A stretch of 8,926 nt of DNA, from positions 1 to 8,926 of the forward strand of contig JAHRAJ010000049.1 of NCBI GenBank assembly GCA_020027365.1, read 5' to 3'. Below the pieces are notes generated by a model, which worked only from the letters and a program-made list of their open reading frames with translations, was not told the origin of the DNA and did not search any database. Origin of the DNA: Cenarchaeum sp. GTDB lineage: Archaea; Thermoproteota; Nitrososphaeria; Nitrososphaerales; Nitrosopumilaceae. Numbering within the stretch: the first letter of the stretch is position 1; every line of letters starts with the position of its first letter. Position numbers and translations under genes: made by a program. Below, in pieces: positions 5,046 through 8,926 of the stretch.

Positions 5046-5534
5046 ATGGCAAGACTGGGAATCGTGCTGGTCATAGGAGCGGTCGTTGCATCCATGGGCA
5101 TCGCCATGGTGTTCTTTACGGAATACCGGCCAAACGTCACAGAGGCGGGCCTGAACGAACCGATCACCGTAGGCCCCGCGCAGTATACGCTGACCTACGA
5201 GGGCATCCAGACGGGCAGTCCCGAGACAGGATCCAACCGCACGTTTGTCAAGGTCGGAATCATGGCCAAAAACCTGCATGACGGATCGCCGGCAACCGCC
5301 GAGAAGAGGCAGTTTACCCTAATCGACCGCGGAGGCATCCACACCGAGCCGACCCACGGCCTGTTCTCGGACACATCCCCGCAGATCACCGCATACTTTC
5401 CGCTAGAGGAGGACGCGCTGGATCCCGGGTTTGCATACACCGTCATAGTCCGGCCCACAAAGGAGCAGGGCTCTACAGACCTCGCCATGGTGTGCATAGC
5501 AAACTGTCAACAAAACCACACACTCGCAAAATAG
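5046..5534 (+). CDS. Membrane-anchored extracellular protein, DUF4352-like
   Basis: 162 residues. Residues 4-24 (LGIVLVIGAVVASMGIAMVFF) form a signal anchor with one basic residue before it, so the rest should face outside. The outer part is beta-rich: ITVGPAQYTLTYEGIQTG, then TFVKVGIMAKNL, then RQFTLIDRGGIHTEPTHGLF, then a strand pair around ALDPGFAYTVIVRP. The order resembles the immunoglobulin-like DUF4352 fold of surface lipoproteins, by resemblance only. Three N-glycosylation sequons (NVTE, NRTF, NHTL) and a late Cys pair (C150, C154) support an extracellular location. The start is fixed by the TATA box at 5017-5025. It stands alone on its strand; the next gene is convergent. Function unknown; a ligand-binding or envelope role is possible. 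Confidence 0.8.
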   Translation: MARLGIVLVIGAVVASMGIAMVFFTEYRPNVTEAGLNEPITVGPAQYTLTYEGIQTGSPETGSNRTFVKVGIMAKNLHDGSPATAEKRQFTLIDRGGIHTEPTHGLFSDTSPQITAYFPLEEDALDPGFAYTVIVRPTKEQGSTDLAMVCIANCQQNHTLAK

Positions 5535-5535
5535 C

Positions 5536-5563
5536 ATGTTTCCAAACCCGGGTTTTGAAACAT
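5536..5563. terminator. Palindromic 3'-end element, copy 2
   Basis: The 14-base arms ATGTTTCCAAACCC and GGGTTTTGAAACAT are complementary but for one pair. It begins just after the stop codon at 5534. Shares the core TTTCCAAACCCGGGTTTT with copy 3, 71 bases further on in the same orientation. Confidence 0.55.
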
Positions 5564-5606
5564 CGATGCCGCATGGCAGGATTCACCCACACACATAACC
5601 GCACAA

Positions 5607-5631
5607 ATGTTTCCAAACCCGGGTTTTGAAA
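5607..5631. terminator. Palindromic 3'-end element, copy 3
   Basis: Identical to copy 2 over 25 bases, then loses the last arm bases. It ends one base before the stop codon of the convergent minus-strand oxidoreductase gene. Copies 2 and 3 thus each cap one of two convergent genes, though in direct rather than mirrored orientation. Confidence 0.55.
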
Positions 5632-5632
5632 G

Positions 5633-6040
5633 TTATTCATCGCTCATGTGGAGTTCGGGCATCACAAACACGCGGTTCGGACGTATCCTCAAAATGATAC
5701 GCCTCTCGCCGGGCCTCTTGAACGGATACCGGTCGCGGCCCACATACCTGCGCGTCAGCATGTCTGCGTGCACATAATCATAGTCGGGCAGTATGTCCGT
5801 GACAACCCCCCGGACGGTCGTCATCCTGAGCGGGTCGTCACGATCCACGGCAGACACGGCCACCCTTGGATCGCGCACCACGTTCCTGTGCTTTACCCGC
5901 CCCTCGGCGGTGTTTATCCTAACATGGCCGTCGGCATAGTCGGCCCAGACCGGCGACACCTGCGGGGCGCCGTCGGCCATCAGCGTCGCCACATACACCA
6001 AGTTTTTGCCGTTGAAAAGTTCGACCGCCCGCGGATCCAT
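5633..6040 (-). CDS. PPOX-class F420/FMN-dependent oxidoreductase
   Basis: 135 residues from ATG 6040. It is a small split-barrel flavin fold: strand LVYVATLMADGAPQVSPVW (14-32), strand HVRINTAEG (39-47), then the cofactor-phosphate segment GRVKHRNVVRDPRVAVSAVD (47-66). Strand MTTVRGVVTDI follows, then a Tyr/Arg-rich stretch and RRIILRIRPNRVFV. The T-x-x-GR-x-K-x-RN-x-x-RDPRV signature is typical of F420-dependent PPOX-family enzymes (TIGR03618-like), which reduce diverse substrates with F420H2; FMN use is not excluded and the substrate is unknown. GTG 6064 would add eight residues (MPGVAGDG) with no better ribosome site, whereas GGGGAC precedes ATG 6040. The upstream ArsR-like gene ends 30 bases before, so the two are probably co-transcribed. 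Copy 3 of the palindrome follows the stop. Confidence 0.85.
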   Translation of the reverse strand: MDPRAVELFNGKNLVYVATLMADGAPQVSPVWADYADGHVRINTAEGRVKHRNVVRDPRVAVSAVDRDDPLRMTTVRGVVTDILPDYDYVHADMLTRRYVGRDRYPFKRPGERRIILRIRPNRVFVMPELHMSDE

Positions 6041-6070
6041 GCCGTCCCCAGCCACGCCAGGCACCGCCGC

Positions 6071-6718
6071 TCAGGATCCCTTGTGGCGCCTCTTTTTAGA
6101 GGGCTTTGACGGGGCCTTGGCATCCGGGGCGGCAGCAGCAGCGGCGGCAGGACTCCCGGGAGCCGCCTCTGGCGTCGCCCCTGCGTCGCCGGTCTTGGCG
6201 GGGGCGCCGCCCGCCGCACCGGATTTTTCAAACACGTTTGTCACCGCGCGGTTCATAATCTCAAGCATTAGATACTGCGAGTAGCCCTCGCCCTGGCTTG
6301 TGTCCTGCTCTATCTGTGGCATGTTGGGCGCGATCGACGTGAGAATCTTTTCCACCTTGGCGGCCGTGCTCTTTATCTGCTTGGAGTACCGGTCGTCAAA
6401 GTCGTCTGGGACGCTGTATCCAAGCAGCTTGGTGGACGTGCCGTAAAATTTTGTGATCGCGCCGCGGGTCTCGCGAATCCTGACGACCTCGACCAGCCCC
6501 GAACCCCTCAGTATCTCGAGGTGGTGCCGGACCGTGGTCAGCGCCTTTTTGTGCCCGGCCTCCTCCAGCCTGCCGGCAATCTGCTCGGCGCTCAGCTCGT
6601 TGTGGTACAGCACCTCCAAAATCTTGGAGCGCGCCGGATCCTCGATGGCGCGTGCATGGCCCATGCTCGTGGTGATCGTCCGGCTCACCCGGACCGGCTT
6701 TTCCAGCAACGTCGACAT
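6071..6718 (-). CDS. ArsR-like winged-helix transcriptional regulator
   Basis: 215 residues. A winged helix-turn-helix spans about 20-95: ARAIEDPARSKILEVLYHN, then the second helix LSAEQIAGRLEE, recognition helix KALTTVRHHLEILRGSGLVE and wing VVRIRETRGAITKFYGTS. A helical part (100-165) may serve dimerisation. There is no metal-site Cys motif such as ELCVCD, so it is not a classic metal sensor. Residues 166-215 form an Ala/Pro/Gly-rich tail with seven consecutive Ala, ending KKRRHKGS. That basic disordered tail is unusual for the family and may aid DNA binding. ATG 6718 follows the ribosome site GGAGGG by six bases, giving one of the few leadered mRNAs here. First gene of a likely two-gene unit with the PPOX oxidoreductase, which it may control. 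Confidence 0.85.
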   Translation of the reverse strand: MSTLLEKPVRVSRTITTSMGHARAIEDPARSKILEVLYHNELSAEQIAGRLEEAGHKKALTTVRHHLEILRGSGLVEVVRIRETRGAITKFYGTSTKLLGYSVPDDFDDRYSKQIKSTAAKVEKILTSIAPNMPQIEQDTSQGEGYSQYLMLEIMNRAVTNVFEKSGAAGGAPAKTGDAGATPEAAPGSPAAAAAAAPDAKAPSKPSKKRRHKGS

Positions 6719-6724
6719 ATACTA

Positions 6725-6770
6725 CCCTCCAACGGACAAGCTAAAAGATCATGTTATCATATTTTTTTGT
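6725..6770 (-). promoter_or_regulatory. Ribosome site and AT-rich promoter of the ArsR-like gene
   Basis: GGAGGG (6725-6730 on the minus strand) sits six bases before ATG 6718. Upstream, AAAAAAATATGAT (about 6757-6769) could act as TATA box for a ~19-base leader containing this ribosome site. A second candidate, CTTTTAG near 6744, would give a leaderless transcript. The presence of the ribosome site favours the former. Confidence 0.5.
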
Positions 6771-7217
6771 CCATTCGCATTAATTTTTTCCCACTACGAA
6801 TCTGATGGTCCCCCGGGCCCGGATCCACAGACCGGCGGCACGCGGCACGTACCGGCCTCACCACCACGGTCACGCAACCATACACATGCCACCAATACCA
6901 TGCGCATTGTAGCGGTCATAATCCAATGGTTCAAACCCCACCACCATGATAACAGCACCATCAAAGTCGTGTTGCTGTGTATACCATCGTTGAAATACAA
7001 CCACCATAAAGCCAGCACGGCCCAAATGGATGCAATACCACCACCATCGCACCAATCCCAGCAGGGTCGTCTTGCAATAGGGTGCAGGCAGGCCGGCGGC
7101 CGGCGGCCCCGCCCGCCGCGCCGATCATGGGCCGGCGGCGTTCAACGGCGCGTGAAATTCGAGTTTGCCGCGTGTGACGGGCCGCCGCCGCGCACGACTA
7201 CAGCGTGCGGCCCGCAA
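6771..7217. other. Intergenic stretch between purC end and the regulator promoter; ACC-rich
   Basis: No supportable gene. Variants of ACCACCAT recur (ending 6947, 7007 and 7047, with weaker ones at 6858-6868 and 6886-6905), seen on the minus strand as ATGGTGGT. Spacing is irregular, so this is low-complexity sequence rather than a clean tandem repeat. 7087-7135 is an extreme GC block (GGCCGGCGGCCGGCGGCCCC) capable of strong secondary structure beyond the purC stop, possibly its 3' end. Minus-strand open frames here are very rich in Trp, Val and Met from the repeat and are not protein-like. Confidence 0.45.
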
Positions 7218-8027
7218 TCACGGCATGCGGCAATACCGGCCGGTCATCCGCCGGACGATCTCGCAGGGGATGGCCGGCGGCACGGGCTCTTGGCCCCGCG
7301 CCCGCGCCTCCTCGAACCGCCGCGCATGTCCGTGCTCGGTCAGCCAGTCGCGCAGAATCTGCTTGTCATATGCCTCTTGCGTCCTGCCCTCTGCATACAG
7401 GTCGCGCGGCCACAGCCTGCACTCGTCGGGACCCACGGAGTCGGCCAGCACAATCCGGCCGTCCCCGTCGACCCCAAACTCTAGCTTGAGATCCGCCATG
7501 ACAAAGCCGGCAGACTCGGCCACCCCAGACATCATCCCGTAGATTGCAACGGACGCCGACGACAGCTCGTCAAACTGCCGTGCCGTGACCAGCCCGTCCC
7601 CGACGGCGGCATCCCGCGTGACGGGCACGTCATGCTCGTCGGACTTTGTCGTCGAATCAAACACGGGGTGCGGGAGGCGGGCGGCGGTGACCGGCCGCGT
7701 CCCGTCGGGAAGATCCACCTCGCCGCGGCGCCACCTCCCCTCCAGACTGCCGTAAAAATAGCCGCGCACCACGCACTCGACCGAAAGCATCTCCAGCCGG
7801 CGGACCAGAATCTCCGTGTCCGACACCCTCCTGACAAAGTGGTTTGGTACGGGCATCGGCTGGCCAAACCAGTACTCGGCAAACGCGCACAGGACCTCGC
7901 CCTTGCGCGGCACGTGCTGGTCAAACCGGACGTCGTACGCCGACACGCGGTCGCTAAACCGGAACAGCAGGTGCGACTCGTCGTACTCGTAGATGTCCTT
8001 GACCTTGCCGGACGCCACAAACCTCAT
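7218..8027 (-). CDS. purC: Phosphoribosylaminoimidazole-succinocarboxamide synthase (SAICAR synthetase)
   Basis: 269 residues. Joins CAIR and L-aspartate with ATP hydrolysis to give SAICAR in cytoplasmic purine synthesis. Family landmarks in order: GKVKDIYE (7-14, glycine-rich nucleotide loop), FSDRVSAYD (24-32), [13 protein letters not shown] (83-95), [11 protein letters not shown] (123-133), ADLKLEFG (178-185) and [14 protein letters not shown] (193-206). The length fits the family. The C-terminal helix region ([13 protein letters not shown]) is typical. The frame is open far upstream, to 8300, but the extra 91 residues are Pro/Arg-rich and unlike any PurC. A TATA-like box at 8049-8057 puts transcription start at ATG 8027, so the mRNA is leaderless. 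It stands alone, without other pur genes nearby, as often in thaumarchaea. Confidence 0.95.
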   Translation of the reverse strand: MRFVASGKVKDIYEYDESHLLFRFSDRVSAYDVRFDQHVPRKGEVLCAFAEYWFGQPMPVPNHFVRRVSDTEILVRRLEMLSVECVVRGYFYGSLEGRWRRGEVDLPDGTRPVTAARLPHPVFDSTTKSDEHDVPVTRDAAVGDGLVTARQFDELSSASVAIYGMMSGVAESAGFVMADLKLEFGVDGDGRIVLADSVGPDECRLWPRDLYAEGRTQEAYDKQILRDWLTEHGHARRFEEARARGQEPVPPAIPCEIVRRMTGRYCRMP

Positions 8028-8048
8028 GCAGGCATGCCGGCGCGGTAC

Positions 8049-8057
8049 GAAATTAAC
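8049..8057 (-). promoter_or_regulatory. TATA-like box of purC
   Basis: TTAATTTCG region on the minus strand, centred 26 bases before ATG 8027; the only AT-rich block in GC-rich surroundings. Confidence 0.6.
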
Positions 8058-8588
8058 CTTGCCGCCGGGCCGTGAACAGGCGGCGGCCCTCCCGCCCCCG
8101 GGGGAAAGGCCGTCGATCCTTGGAACAAGACTATCCCGCCGAGGGGTGGGCGGGATTGGCCTTGTTGGGGTCCGGTCGGCTGCTGCCGGCGGTGTGCGGC
8201 CCGGCGGGGTCTGGTTGCAGGCCCTCTGCCGGTTTCCCGCCGGCGGCATGGCCATAATCCAATCCCGGCCAGTGCCTGCATCAGATGCCACCGCCGCCAA
8301 GACGACTCCGTCAGCACGCCCGTGTGGGGATCACCGGACGTGAACGGCTGGCGGCGAGGCCGGCGCTAATCGCCTACAAGTGGTTGCCACCCAGATGCCA
8401 TCACGAGCGGTCCCGGTCCCGACGATTGCCGCCCGTACCAGACCAGGAGTGCGCATGCCGCGGCGGCCAACGTGTGTGCTACAGATCCCGCGACCGCCCG
8501 AAACACCACACCCACCTGCACTGATCTTGCAGACATGATGCCGCCCACCCGATGTCCAAGCAGTTTGACGTCATGGCAGCTGCGGTAC
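8058..8588. other. Intergenic stretch between the Fic-family gene and purC
   Basis: No convincing gene. The best candidate is a minus-strand frame from ATG 8536 to 8366 (56 residues) with a hydrophobic stretch AGSVAHTLAAAACALLVWYG, but it lacks a TATA box or ribosome site. The remainder is very GC-rich with frequent GCCGGCGG-type strings, and no repeat or palindrome stands out. Confidence 0.4.
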
Positions 8589-8926
8589 TCAGAGACTCAG
8601 CACCCTTGCAATTTCGGCCGATCTGAACATCCTGCTTTTATGAGAATTGGAAACCTCTTCCAGCATGCCAATGTCCACCAGCTTTTGGACAGCAGTCTTG
8701 GCAGACGGATATGCCACCGCAAGTATCTTTTGTGCCCTTGGAACCGTCATGTATGGGTTCTCAAACAGGCTCTCCATCAGCTCATGTACACGCCCACTAC
8801 CGCCGCCGCGGATCTGTGCCAACCGTGCCCGGTATTTCTTGCGCAGATCCAACAACGCACATATCTTTCTCACGGTCAGATCCGCCTGCTCGATGACCGC
8901 CGTCAGAAAAAACCCGATCCAGTCGT
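8589..8926 (-). CDS. Fic-family protein, C-terminal part, cut by window end
   Basis: The frame is open from the stop at 8589-8591 to the window edge (about 112 residues seen), so the start lies outside; the GTG at 8873 is internal. The visible part begins DWIGFFLTAVIEQADLTVRK, typical of the last helix of the Fic domain. A linker follows, then a winged helix: RVHELMESLFENPYMTVPRA, AKTAVQKLVDIGMLEEVSNS and a wing KSRMFRSAEIARVLSL. This matches the common Fic-plus-wHTH architecture. Fic enzymes usually transfer AMP to target proteins through an HPFxxGN motif, which would lie beyond the window, so activity cannot be judged. Many such proteins act in toxin-antitoxin or regulatory roles. The C-terminus appears intact. 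Confidence 0.85.
   Translation of the reverse strand, partial: DWIGFFLTAVIEQADLTVRKICALLDLRKKYRARLAQIRGGGSGRVHELMESLFENPYMTVPRAQKILAVAYPSAKTAVQKLVDIGMLEEVSNSHKSRMFRSAEIARVLSL

Noticed and set aside
6926..6947. Possible tRNA T-arm (GGTTCAAACCC)
   Set aside because: The stem pairs only two bases beyond the loop, and no acceptor, D or anticodon arm can be placed around it.
6453..7484. 343-residue + strand open frame
   Set aside because: Covers the antisense of the ArsR-like gene and of purC's 3' end plus ACC-rich low-complexity sequence; no family features.
8028..8300. N-terminal 91-residue extension of the purC frame
   Set aside because: Pro/Arg-rich with no PurC similarity; a TATA box at 8049-8057 lies inside it and sets the start at 8027.
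8366..8536. 56-residue minus-strand frame with a hydrophobic stretch
   Set aside because: No TATA box or ribosome site, and Ala/Val-rich frames arise easily in such GC-rich DNA; kept only as a note.

Overview
The window looks like chromosomal DNA of a GC-rich ammonia-oxidising-type archaeon (Nitrososphaerota/Thaumarchaeota, possibly a Cenarchaeum-like lineage). This is inferred from several signs. Most genes have a TATA-like box 24-27 bases before the start codon, so most mRNAs should be leaderless or nearly so. The CRISPR repeats end in the archaeal-type ATTGAAAC tag. There is a secreted protein with a C-terminal motif that I recall from thaumarchaeal exported proteins, and archaeal DUF2299-like, PPOX-F420 and ArsR-like genes. 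No database search was possible.

Left third (1-3052), accessory in character. The window opens in the leader-distal end of a CRISPR array (two repeats, two spacers, one truncated terminal repeat). About 600 bases without a convincing gene follow. Next comes a compact three-gene + strand operon (796-1938): a Panacea/YwgA-like protein and two small two-helix membrane proteins with overlapping frames, visibly AT-richer than the surroundings. This has the architecture of a toxin-antitoxin or membrane-effector defence locus and is the best candidate for an undescribed system here. About 1.1 kb without an intact gene follows, with protein-like minus-strand fragments in shifting frames and a diverged copy of a ~90-base sequence also found next to the CRISPR array. 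I read it as a decayed minus-strand gene or gene family.

Middle (3053-5631). An exported protein on the minus strand diverges from a small zinc-ribbon protein. A DUF2299-like protein and a membrane-anchored DUF4352-like protein follow on the + strand. A 26-28 base palindrome (core TTTCCAAACCCGGGTTT) lies just after the stop codons of three genes and may be a 3'-end or terminator element. A 22-base direct repeat ending in long C tracts brackets one intergenic region.

Right part (5633-8926), minus strand. In transcription order: the C-terminal part of a Fic-family protein (cut by the window end), purC (SAICAR synthetase, leaderless), an ArsR-like winged-helix regulator with a low-complexity basic tail, and a PPOX-class F420/FMN oxidoreductase close enough to be co-transcribed with the regulator. 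Gaps of about 450-560 bases around purC hold no supportable gene.
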